A stretch of 9,592 bases of DNA from Promethearchaeota archaeon (GCA_019057775.1 JAHLWT010000155.1:1-9592); one strand, 5' to 3'. Counted from the stretch's first letter, positions 1 through 7,525 are shown. A program made the numbers and translations. Notes: generated by a model not told the origin, from the letters alone.

Positions 1-1867
<1,867 letters not shown>

Positions 1868-1869
<2 letters not shown>

Positions 1870-1901
1870 AAGAAAGTCCCGGAGAGCCGGGATTTTCTTT
1901 T
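1868..1901. terminator. Bidirectional intrinsic terminator after gyrB
   Basis: The stem TCCCGG (1877-1882) pairs with CCGGGA (1887-1892) around an AGAG loop. It is extended by AAAAGAAAG (1868-1876) against TTTTCTTTT (1893-1901), giving a 15-bp stem with one G-T pair. The T-rich right side ends gyrB transcripts. The A-rich left side gives a U-rich tail on the minus strand, so it can also stop read-through from the S9 peptidase gene. The stem begins inside the gyrB stop codon. Confidence 0.9.
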
Positions 1902-1955
1902 ATACCCTAAACCGGATAAACCGGAAATTCCAATAATCAAGCACCAAATGATTTA

Positions 1956-2003
1956 CCCCGTGAAATAATGCTCCGCATTAAATCTACGATTTATTTCACG
2001 GGG
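1956..2003. repeat. Structured palindromic repeat, copy A
   Basis: The outer arms CCCCGTGAAATAA (1956-1968) and TTATTTCACGGGG (1991-2003) are a perfect 13-bp inverted repeat. Between and overlapping them lie two mini-hairpins: AATGC-TCC-GCATT (1967-1979) and AAATC-TAC-GATTT (1980-1992). Both have 3-nt loops closed by C and G, so the unit can fold as a three-way junction. Read on the minus strand, the loops are GGA and GTA, of the GNA type known to stabilise small DNA hairpins. Related copies lie at 4337-4386 and 4799-4848. There is no U tract, so it is not a standard terminator. Confidence 0.85.
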
Positions 2004-2046
2004 CAGGTAATTTACAAATATCAATTACCAAAATTCCACCATAAGG

Positions 2047-2061
2047 AATGCCTTTGGCACA
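2047..2061. repeat. ATGCC/GGCA mini-hairpin near copy A
   Basis: TGCC (2049-2052), loop TTT, GGCA (2056-2059), in the context GGAATGCCTTTGGCAC. A close relative, ATGCC-CTT-GGCAT, lies at 4877-4889, also downstream of a palindromic copy (C). It looks like a second, smaller motif of the same repeat family rather than an independent site. Confidence 0.55.
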
Positions 2062-2154
2062 AACAAGTTTCGGTCATTATTATTTTGAATTTGGATTTTA
2101 TTTGATTTTTGTGATTTTCTTCCAAAAAATACACTAATATTAAAATTACCTTTG

Positions 2155-2301
2155 ATCAGTTACATACCCGATTCGCAAAGGTATTTCTATTATCATCATT
2201 CACCCAAAGATACCTTCGAACAAGTTAACCCCCGGGAACTTCAAATGGGAAGTGCCGCCATTGCAGCTCTGATTTATCTGATCGACAAATATGATCTGTA
2301 A
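2155..2301 (+). pseudogene. C-terminal remnant of an M28-family metallopeptidase
   Basis: The frame ending at TAA 2299-2301 translates, from about 2155, as ISYIPDSQRYFYYHHSPKD followed by TFEQVNPRELQMGSAAIAAL and IYLIDKYDL. This has the form of the end of M28 zinc aminopeptidases of Bacteroidota: PDSQRYF, then HHSPKDTFEQVN, whose second His matches the last zinc ligand of the family, then a hydrophobic C-terminal helix. About 47 residues remain of a protein normally of several hundred. The frame stays open upstream only to 2089, through T-rich sequence unlike a peptidase, and has no start codon before Met 2245. I infer that the 5' part was lost by deletion or repeat insertion near 2150. The stop lies 3 bp from the stop codon of the oppositely oriented S9 peptidase gene. 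Confidence 0.75.
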
Positions 2302-2304
2302 TCG

Positions 2305-3396
2305 TTAAAAAATGTAAGCAGCCTTTTGCAAGTCGTTTATCGTTGAAAGTTTCTTTGGAGGATCGAGATATCCCGCCAGGAAGTTATAGATCTTTAACCT
2401 GATTTCTTTTGCCATTTTTGTGTCCATCCTGTCAAATGAATGTCCTCCGGGGATTTCCTTGTAGATCTCATACTCGAACTTTTTACCTTCTGCCTTCAGC
2501 GATTTTATCAAATGTTCCACTTCAAGAACATTAACATCTGCATCAGTGGTATTGGTATGAATTAGCAATGGTGTCTGTAATTTATGAGCCTGCCATGCAG
2601 GTGATCTTTTCCTGTATTCATTCACATCTTCATAAGCCGTTTTTCCAATATGAAAGTCGGCAGAATATAAGTCTCTGTATTCTTGTGTCTTATATCCCAT
2701 TCTAGCGATAAGATCACTGACAGGTACGCCTGCAAAAGCTACCTTGTAATGTTCCGGGTGGTCAAAAATATTATGCAGTGCGATTAACCCGCCATGGCTC
2801 CAGCCTATAATTCCAACACGCTTAGGATCAACAACATTATAGTTTTCTATCATATAGGCACGACTTGCATCAACGTCTTCCACTTCAAGCCCTCCGTAAT
2901 CAATTTTTCTGTAGTGCGACCTGCCATATCCTGTACTTCCCCTGTATTCGGCAGCTACAACAATGTATTGCTGAGCCATCAATTCTCTGATTATGTGAGC
3001 ATAATACGTACTGAAGTCACTGTGAACACCCCCGTGTGGAAAGACCAGCAATGGATATTTTTTATCCGGATCAATATCTTTCGGAATAAATACGTATGAC
3101 CGGAATTTAACCGGGTTGCCTGCACCCTGAGCGGTTGGATTCTTTTCCTTCCTCAGAGGAGGACCTGTCATATATACCTTGTCGATTACAGCGACATCAC
3201 CCACCTTGTTGTACCAGTAAATATCATCAATAGCTTTTTCAATTTGATCAAGACGGTGACTCAGATTTTCAAAACTACTGTTGATGGATTCGAGCAGTTC
3301 CTTTATTTCACCATGGTTTTCCTGGGCGGAAATAGATAAACAGTTTGTAAAAGAAAAATATACAAAAATGATTAAACATCGAATTAAATTATTCAT
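2305..3396 (-). CDS. Secreted S9-type (prolyl oligopeptidase family) serine peptidase
   Basis: Probably a periplasmic or outer-envelope peptidase or esterase of the alpha/beta-hydrolase fold. Residues 1-25 are a signal peptide with a hydrophobic core and a likely cleavage at SISAQ/E. Residues about 29-60 (IKELLES, FENLSHRLDQIEKAIDDI) look like a short amphipathic or coiled-coil segment. The catalytic domain follows: HGG oxyanion motif (121-123), EYRGSTGYG (150-158), nucleophile Ser200 in GWSHGG, probable acid Asp285 in TTDADV, and His319 in GGHSFDR. The beta-propeller of classical POP/DPP4 enzymes is absent, so this is a stand-alone catalytic domain of 363 residues; the substrate cannot be read from the sequence. 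It starts 18 bp after dapF on the same strand and is probably co-transcribed. No Shine-Dalgarno is visible. No terminator follows the stop before the gyrB terminator, so its mRNA probably runs antisense through the M28 remnant. Confidence 0.88.
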   Translation of the reverse strand: MNNLIRCLIIFVYFSFTNCLSISAQENHGEIKELLESINSSFENLSHRLDQIEKAIDDIYWYNKVGDVAVIDKVYMTGPPLRKEKNPTAQGAGNPVKFRSYVFIPKDIDPDKKYPLLVFPHGGVHSDFSTYYAHIIRELMAQQYIVVAAEYRGSTGYGRSHYRKIDYGGLEVEDVDASRAYMIENYNVVDPKRVGIIGWSHGGLIALHNIFDHPEHYKVAFAGVPVSDLIARMGYKTQEYRDLYSADFHIGKTAYEDVNEYRKRSPAWQAHKLQTPLLIHTNTTDADVNVLEVEHLIKSLKAEGKKFEYEIYKEIPGGHSFDRMDTKMAKEIRLKIYNFLAGYLDPPKKLSTINDLQKAAYIF

Positions 3397-3414
3397 AATA
3401 TGTAATATTAAAAG

Positions 3415-4194
3415 TTATATTTCGATTTTTCCTTCAAATACATGCCGGATTGGCCCTTGAAGCCAGATATTCTCAAATGAATTATTATTGATCTTATCAA
3501 AACATACTTTCAGTTTTCCTCCACGGGTTAAAATGATTATGGAATTTTTGTCAGTTTTGGATTCAAGGGTTGAACAAATGGCAGATGCTACCACACCCGT
3601 TCCACATGAGAGAGTTTCATTTTCCACTCCCCGTTCGTAAGTTCTGACCTGTATTTTATCTTCCAGGACTTTTACAAAATTAACATTTATTCCTTCTTTC
3701 CTAAACCGTGTATTGAACTGTATTTTTCTTCCTTCTTCGAACACATCCGTTTCTTCGAGGTTTTCACGGAAAGTTACATAATGCGGAGACCCTGTATCAA
3801 GAAAATAATAATGGTTACCCTGCTCAATTCCTGAGACATTTTGCATTTTCAGTTTAACGGCATCCCTGAGAACTATAGCCTGATGGACACCGTCAATTGC
3901 TTGAAATTCAGTCATGTTATTTATTAGCCCCAATTTCTTTGCAAAATCGGCTATACACCTGCCTCCATTTCCGCACATGCTTCCTTCTTGCCCATCCGAA
4001 TTAAAGTATTTCATTTCAAAATCCAGTTCAGGATGTTCCATCAAAACCATCAGACCGTCTGCCCCGATTCCGAATCGTCTGTTGCAAAGATGATTAATCA
4101 AACTTTTTTTGGAATAGATAAATTCCTGATGCCGGTTATCAATAATGATAAAATCATTTCCGGTTCCATGATATTTAAAAAAATGCACCAACAT
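3415..4194 (-). CDS. dapF: Diaminopimelate epimerase
   Basis: Cytoplasmic, cofactor-independent epimerase that converts LL- to meso-diaminopimelate, the lysine precursor and, in most Gram-negatives, the peptidoglycan cross-linking residue. At 259 residues it is slightly shorter than the E. coli enzyme (274). The family signatures are intact: KYHGTGNDF (7-15), RFGIGADGL (40-48), NSDG (65-68), active-site Cys74 in MCGNGGRC, ERGVE (187-191), and the second active-site Cys197 in SCGTG. The two half-domains each supply one cysteine to the two-base mechanism. The start ATG at 4192-4194 places GTGNDF at the usual distance from the N terminus. No Shine-Dalgarno precedes it (the upstream mRNA reads TTTTCCTGTC), which is common in this phylum. 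The gene is divergent from deg across a repeat-filled 831-bp spacer, and the S9 peptidase gene follows 18 bp downstream. Confidence 0.97.
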   Translation of the reverse strand: MLVHFFKYHGTGNDFIIIDNRHQEFIYSKKSLINHLCNRRFGIGADGLMVLMEHPELDFEMKYFNSDGQEGSMCGNGGRCIADFAKKLGLINNMTEFQAIDGVHQAIVLRDAVKLKMQNVSGIEQGNHYYFLDTGSPHYVTFRENLEETDVFEEGRKIQFNTRFRKEGINVNFVKVLEDKIQVRTYERGVENETLSCGTGVVASAICSTLESKTDKNSIIILTRGGKLKVCFDKINNNSFENIWLQGPIRHVFEGKIEI

Positions 4195-4336
4195 GACAGG
4201 AAAAGTTAAAAAGTGTTAAATGGTATATATCAAGTGTCGTGTCAACGATAAACAAACGGGTAAGTTATTGTATATTGGATATATTATCAGTATATTATAT
4301 TTTTATCTTTCTTTGTCCGCCGTATCTGCCAGTTGG

Positions 4337-4386
4337 CCCTGTGAAATAAAGGCGAAGCCTTTACTGCAGAGCAGTATTTCACAGGG
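4337..4386. repeat. Structured palindromic repeat, copy B
   Basis: The outer arms CCCTGTGAAATA (4337-4348) and TATTTCACAGGG (4375-4386) are a perfect 12-bp inverted repeat. Inside are AAAGGC-GAA-GCCTTT (4348-4362) and TACTGC-AGA-GCAGTA (4362-4376), two adjacent perfect hairpins with 3-nt loops closed by C and G. The first contains GCGAAGC, a heptamer known to form an exceptionally stable DNA mini-hairpin. The unit is flanked by TTGG on both sides (4333-4336 and 4387-4390), which could be a target duplication. Confidence 0.85.
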
Positions 4387-4413
4387 TTGGCGGAGAAGGA
4401 GGATGCCTTTTTA

Positions 4414-4450
4414 CCAGAGTGAAATATGCTCCTTTGTCGCATTTCACGTG
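4414..4450. repeat. Degenerate GTGAAAT hairpin beside copy B
   Basis: GTGAAAT (4419-4425) and ATTTCAC (4441-4447) form a perfect 7-bp inverted repeat, extended imperfectly by inner GC/GC and outer CCA/TGG. The GTGAAAT core is the same as in the outer stem of copies A to C, but the two inner mini-hairpins are missing. It could be a decayed copy or a separate half of the same repeat unit. Confidence 0.5.
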
Positions 4451-4473
4451 GCAAGCTTTTGACTTGACACAAG

Positions 4474-4798
4474 CAACATCCTGTAAATAAACGACGTTAA
4501 GTCATATGTAAAGGTAATAATCTTATTTTACAGGCATAGTTTTTGATAGAAAAAACTGAATGTTATAAGTTATTAGTTATAAGTTCTATTTTAACGTTTA
4601 TAATTAGCATCTGTCTATAAAGTAAAATAGCTTGCTAATAAGCACCAATAAAACAAAAAACAAAATACAACCGAACAAAGTGAACTCATGAACACCTTTG
4701 AAAATTAATTATTTTGTGAATAAATAAACTCCAAATAGCAATATTCAAAATTCAAAACTGTTTGGTTAATTGGAATATAGGTCATTGAATATTACCTG
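4474..4798. other. AT-rich spacer without a gene
   Basis: No credible reading frame, tRNA or conserved RNA is visible in these 325 bases. Small symmetries are present: CCTGTAAATAA (4480-4490) against TTATTTTACAGG (4523-4534), an inverted pair with a one-base bulge; a direct repeat GTTATAAGTT (4562-4571 and 4576-4585); and ATTAGCA (4603-4609) against TGCTAAT (4633-4639). The last part, just before repeat copy C, reads GGTTAATTGG and ATTACCTG. It resembles the inverted right flank of copy A, so it is probably repeat-derived. Confidence 0.6.
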
Positions 4799-4848
4799 CC
4801 CTGTGAAATACGAAGTAATTTTTGCTTTGCAAAAATTATTTCACAGGG
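4799..4848. repeat. Structured palindromic repeat, copy C
   Basis: The outer arms CCCTGTGAAATA (4799-4810) and TATTTCACAGGG (4837-4848) are a perfect 12-bp inverted repeat, identical in sequence to copy B. Inside lie TAC-GAA-GTA (4809-4817) and ATTTTTGC-TTT-GCAAAAAT (4818-4836), again two tandem hairpins with 3-nt loops closed by C and G. The left flank ATTACCTG matches the reverse complement of the right flank of copy A, so the two are in opposite orientation. Confidence 0.85.
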
Positions 4849-4866
4849 TAAATAATTTAATGATTG

Positions 4867-4889
4867 TCCCATAGGGATGCCCTTGGCAT
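4867..4889. repeat. Twin mini-hairpins near copy C
   Basis: TCCC-ATA-GGGA (4867-4877) is followed by ATGCC-CTT-GGCAT (4877-4889); both have 3-nt loops closed by C and G. The second is closely related to the hairpin at 2047-2061, which also follows a palindromic copy. The link between the two motifs suggests they belong to one longer repeat unit. Confidence 0.5.
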
Positions 4890-4996
4890 AATTTGGTATT
4901 TTATAATTTATTTCATTTTATGTTAGTTTGTAGACAGACACTAATTAATAACCTATAACAATTAGTACCATGGGAGGAGAATAATAATAATTTGGT

Positions 4997-5004
4997 TAAT
5001 TTTG
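4997..5004 (+). promoter_or_regulatory. Candidate -7 promoter element for deg
   Basis: TAATTTTG matches the Bacteroidota primary-sigma -7 consensus TAnnTTTG exactly. It would place transcription initiation near 5011, leaving a leader of about 15 bases before the ATG at 5026. No good TTTG lies 19-20 bases upstream, so the -33 element is weak or absent. Confidence 0.5.
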
Positions 5005-5025
5005 TATATCTAAAAATAAAGTATT

Positions 5026-6462
5026 ATGAACGGGAAAAAAATTTTCAATACCATTTTCACGGCTGTTCTTGGCGGACTTATTGCAGTTTTTGTTTTTTCG
5101 TTGTTTATAAATAAACCAGAGGGATCGATACCGGTTACGCAGAATGATACACCCTTTGTAAAGTTCACCAATTTGCCGGAAAATTATAATGCTGACCAGT
5201 TTAATTTTATTTATGCGGCTGAAAATACAGTTCATGCAGTTGTACATGTTAAAACCTTAACCGAAAGGAAATTTTATCCCAGGAATCCGCTGTATGAGTG
5301 GTTTTATGGTGAGACGGACAGGAGAAGGGCAGAACCGCTTTTAGGCTTCGGATCGGGCGTGATTATATCCAGTGACGGTTATATTGTTACCAATCATCAT
5401 GTCATAGAGGATTCCGATCAGATTGAAGTCACCTTGAACGATAAGAGAAGTTTCAAGGTAAAACTTGTAGGTTTGGATCCAAGCACGGATATTGCATTGC
5501 TTAAAGTGGATGAAAAGAATTTGCCTTATATCAGGTTTGGAAATTCTGATGAGCTTCGACTGGGTGAATGGGTTTTAGCGGTGGGAAATCCCTTTAACCT
5601 GACATCTACTGTTACAGCAGGTATTGTCAGTGCAAAGGGAAGGAATCTTGGAATTTTATCGGATCGTTACAAGGTTGAATCATTTATACAGACAGATGCA
5701 GCTCTGAACAGGGGAAACAGTGGTGGTGCTCTGGTTAACATAAAAGGAGAACTGGTTGGGATCAATTCTGCCATTATTTCACCCACAGGTGGTTATGTCG
5801 GAAATTCCTTTGCAATACCTGTAAATATTGTGAAAAAAATTGTTGATGATCTGAAGGAATTCGGCACAGTCCAAAGAGCGATCCTCGGAGTCGAAATTAC
5901 GGATGTAACGGATGAATTAGCCAGAGAATTTGACCTGGATAAAATTGAAGGGGTTTACATTGCAAATGTCACTGAAGGTGGCGCTGCTGAAAGCTCCGGA
6001 TTGAAAACAGGCGATGTAATTCTGGCAATAAACGATGTTAAAGTGAATTCCGGATCTGAACTTACAGAGAATCTTAGTAAATACAGACCCAATGATAAAG
6101 CAAAAATTTTAATAAAAAGAGGCAATAAAAGGAAACAATTTGAGGTTGTTTTACGTAATATGCAAGGTACTACTAATGTCGTTCACCCGGATGAACTTAT
6201 TTTGGGTGGAAAATTTGTTGAAATAACGGATAAAGACAAGACCCGGTTTGGTATTGATTATGGGGTGAAAATTACTGAACTGGGAGAAGGAAAACTAAAG
6301 GATCTGGGCCTGAGACGTGGTGTTATTATTACAAGTATTAATAAAAATGAGATAAAGCGAATAGGTGATATAAGAAACAGCTTGGGTAGTGGCAAATCCT
6401 TATATTCCGTTGAAGGGGTTCAGCCAAATGGTACGTTCTTTAGTTATGAGTTTAAACACTGA
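5026..6462 (+). CDS. Deg/HtrA-type periplasmic serine protease with two PDZ domains
   Basis: Trypsin-fold protease (family S1C) that degrades or refolds damaged envelope proteins. A hydrophobic segment at residues 6-28 is an uncleaved anchor or signal peptide that exports the rest to the periplasm. The protease domain (about 60-280) has an intact triad: His125 in TNHHV, Asp155 in DPSTDIALL and Ser232 in RGNSGGAL. An LA-type regulatory loop (about 80-104) is rich in Tyr, Arg and Pro. PDZ1 begins at AILGVEI (about 284) and runs to about 380. The tail from about 395 (KFVEITDK to the end) is a weaker PDZ2-like domain. The length, 478 residues, is normal. The start is fixed by an in-frame TAA at 5017-5019, just upstream. 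DegP and DegQ cannot be told apart here, so no symbol is given. The gene is divergent from dapF and has its own terminator before rpoD. Confidence 0.95.
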   Translation: MNGKKIFNTIFTAVLGGLIAVFVFSLFINKPEGSIPVTQNDTPFVKFTNLPENYNADQFNFIYAAENTVHAVVHVKTLTERKFYPRNPLYEWFYGETDRRRAEPLLGFGSGVIISSDGYIVTNHHVIEDSDQIEVTLNDKRSFKVKLVGLDPSTDIALLKVDEKNLPYIRFGNSDELRLGEWVLAVGNPFNLTSTVTAGIVSAKGRNLGILSDRYKVESFIQTDAALNRGNSGGALVNIKGELVGINSAIISPTGGYVGNSFAIPVNIVKKIVDDLKEFGTVQRAILGVEITDVTDELAREFDLDKIEGVYIANVTEGGAAESSGLKTGDVILAINDVKVNSGSELTENLSKYRPNDKAKILIKRGNKRKQFEVVLRNMQGTTNVVHPDELILGGKFVEITDKDKTRFGIDYGVKITELGEGKLKDLGLRRGVIITSINKNEIKRIGDIRNSLGSGKSLYSVEGVQPNGTFFSYEFKH

Positions 6463-6491
6463 TATGGTTGCATAACAAAGTTTATTTCTTT

Positions 6492-6519
6492 AAAAGACTT
6501 GCAACGCAAGTTTTTTTTT
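6492..6519 (+). terminator. Intrinsic terminator after deg
   Basis: ACTTGC (6497-6502), loop AAC, GCAAGT (6506-6511), followed by an uninterrupted T run to 6519. Upstream AAAAG can pair with the T run to lengthen the stem. It lies 30 bp after the deg stop codon and separates deg from rpoD transcription. Confidence 0.88.
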
Positions 6520-6548
6520 ACCCCAGACTGGAAATAAAACATGTAAAA

Positions 6549-6580
6549 CTTGACTTTTGTTTAAAAATGCCATAATTTCG
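6549..6580 (+). promoter_or_regulatory. Candidate rpoD promoter
   Basis: CTTG (6549-6552) is followed after 20 bases by TAATTTCG (6573-6580), one mismatch from the Bacteroidota -7 consensus TAnnTTTG, with the usual -33 spacing. An E. coli-like reading (TTGACT, 15 bases, CATAAT) overlaps it but has poor spacing. Initiation would fall near 6587, giving a leader of under 20 bases. Confidence 0.55.
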
Positions 6581-6592
6581 CACAAAATTTCT

Positions 6593-6598
6593 GAGGAG
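6593..6598 (+). promoter_or_regulatory. Shine-Dalgarno of rpoD
   Basis: GAGGAG ends 5 bases before the ATG at 6604. It is the only strong, correctly spaced Shine-Dalgarno before a gene in this window. It fixes the rpoD start. Confidence 0.75.
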
Positions 6599-6603
6599 AC
6601 AAA

Positions 6604-7464
6604 ATGAGACAATTAAAGATAACAAAATCAATCACTAACAGAGAGAGCGCTTCTCTTGATAAATATTTACAGGAAATAGGAAAAGAAGAGTTGATTTCTG
6701 TGGAAGAGGAAGTTGAATTAGCACAGAGGATCAAAAAAGGTGACAAGGATGCCCTTGAAAAATTAACCAGGGCCAATTTGAGATTTGTTGTTTCTGTGGC
6801 AAAACAATATCAAAACCAGGGTTTAAGTTTACCCGATCTGATTAATGAAGGTAATCTTGGGTTGATAAAAGCTGCCGAAAAATTTGATGAAACAAGAGGA
6901 TTTAAATTTATTTCCTATGCTGTTTGGTGGATCAGGCAGTCCATTTTGCAGGCATTAGCTGAACAATCAAGAATTGTCAGATTGCCGCTTAACCAGGTAG
7001 GATCGTTAAATAAAATAAACAAAGCATTTTCAAAATTCGAACAGATATTTGAAAGAACTCCCTCTCCGGAAGAATTGGCTGATGCACTGGAATTGCCAAG
7101 GGAAAAAGTAACGGATACACTGAAAGTTTCAGGACGGCATGTATCTGTGGATGCCCCTTTTGTTAATGGCGAGGATAATAGTTTGCTGGATGTTTTGCCT
7201 AACAATGATTCTCCTGTTGCAGACAAATCATTAATAAATGAATCGCTTACCAGAGAAATTGAACGCGCTCTGGCTACCTTAACGGAAAGAGAAAAAGATA
7301 TTATCAAATTATTCTTTGGTATTGGCATTCAGGATATGACACTGGAAGAAATTGGTGAGAAGTTTGGTTTAACCAGGGAACGGGTCAGACAGATTAAGGA
7401 AAAAGCCATTCGCAGATTGAGACACACTTCCAGAAGTAAATTGCTGAAATCTTACCTTGGGTAA
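6604..7464 (+). CDS. rpoD: Primary (housekeeping) RNA polymerase sigma factor
   Basis: Sigma-70 factor that directs core RNA polymerase to housekeeping promoters. The protein, 286 residues, has region 1.2 (about 15-50, [10 protein letters not shown]), region 2 with [12 protein letters not shown] and [10 protein letters not shown], the DNA-melting and -10 recognition helix [19 protein letters not shown] (from residue 96), region 3 (about 120-190) and region 4. Region 4.2 carries the helix-turn-helix [20 protein letters not shown] (from residue 245). Region 1.1 and the large non-conserved insertion of E. coli sigma-70 are absent. This short form is the known primary sigma of Bacteroidota and is the strongest taxonomic marker here. 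The RFGL...[15 protein letters not shown] tail is typical of primary rather than alternative factors. The gene has its own promoter and a strong Shine-Dalgarno, and it converges on uvrB with hairpins between. Confidence 0.96.
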   Translation: MRQLKITKSITNRESASLDKYLQEIGKEELISVEEEVELAQRIKKGDKDALEKLTRANLRFVVSVAKQYQNQGLSLPDLINEGNLGLIKAAEKFDETRGFKFISYAVWWIRQSILQALAEQSRIVRLPLNQVGSLNKINKAFSKFEQIFERTPSPEELADALELPREKVTDTLKVSGRHVSVDAPFVNGEDNSLLDVLPNNDSPVADKSLINESLTREIERALATLTEREKDIIKLFFGIGIQDMTLEEIGEKFGLTRERVRQIKEKAIRRLRHTSRSKLLKSYLG

Positions 7465-7485
7465 GAAAAATTGTCAAAAATTATT

Positions 7486-7517
7486 AAAATCCCGGATGGA
7501 AACGTACGGGATTTTTT
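7486..7517. terminator. Bidirectional terminator between rpoD and uvrB
   Basis: AAAATCCCG (7486-7494) pairs with CGGGATTTT (7507-7515) around a 12-nt loop, followed by further T residues to 7517. It lies 22 bp after the rpoD stop. The A-rich left arm gives a U-rich tail for uvrB transcripts on the other strand. Confidence 0.85.
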
Positions 7518-7525
7518 ATTAATGA

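Larger units (their letters stand above)
1902..2154. other. AT-rich spacer with repeat copy A and no gene
   Basis: No start codon opens a credible reading frame here. The stretch holds a short tandem direct repeat TAAACCGG (1908-1915 and 1917-1924), the structured palindrome at 1956-2003, a flank reading GGTAATT after the palindrome, a small ATGCC-type hairpin near 2049, and then T-rich low-complexity sequence up to about 2150. There the composition changes abruptly to coding-like sequence, the M28 remnant. The segment looks like repeat-derived DNA that replaced the 5' part of that gene. Confidence 0.7.
4231..4473. mobile_element. Possible MITE-like unit bounded by imperfect inverted repeats
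   Basis: GTGTCGTGTCAA (4234-4245) and TTGACTTGACAC (4459-4470) are inverted repeats matching at 10 of 12 positions. They bracket about 237 bp that include repeat copy B, a TCCGCC/GGCGGA inverted pair (4317-4322, 4389-4394) and the degenerate hairpin at 4414-4450. No transposase is encoded: the frames crossing the unit are short, on both strands, and dominated by the palindromes. No clear target duplication is seen outside the arms. This is a candidate non-autonomous element; the arms are short and could be chance. Confidence 0.35.

Noticed and set aside
3322..3396. Lipoprotein signal on the S9 peptidase (Cys19 in SFTNCLS)
   Set aside because: The residues before Cys19 do not form a lipobox, while SISAQ/E gives a good signal peptidase I site six residues later.
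4195..4260. dapF promoter from TTGACA or TATCGTTG on the minus strand
   Set aside because: Neither has a partner element at an acceptable distance, and the TTGACA lies inside a candidate terminal inverted repeat.
4337..4386. tRNA-like cloverleaf
   Set aside because: The multi-hairpin fold lacks the length, T-loop sequence, anticodon arm and conserved bases of a tRNA.
4220..4472. Short open frames on both strands across repeat copy B
   Set aside because: Their translations are generated by the palindromes, they overlap each other on opposite strands, and they have no recognisable domain or ribosome binding site.
1956..4848. CRISPR array
   Set aside because: The copies are few, widely spaced, in different orientations and internally variable. 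There are no regular direct repeats with unique spacers and no cas genes.
6604..7464. rpoD as truncated, because it is less than half the length of E. coli sigma-70
   Set aside because: Regions 1.2 to 4.2 are complete, and a sigma of about 286 residues without region 1.1 is normal for Bacteroidota.
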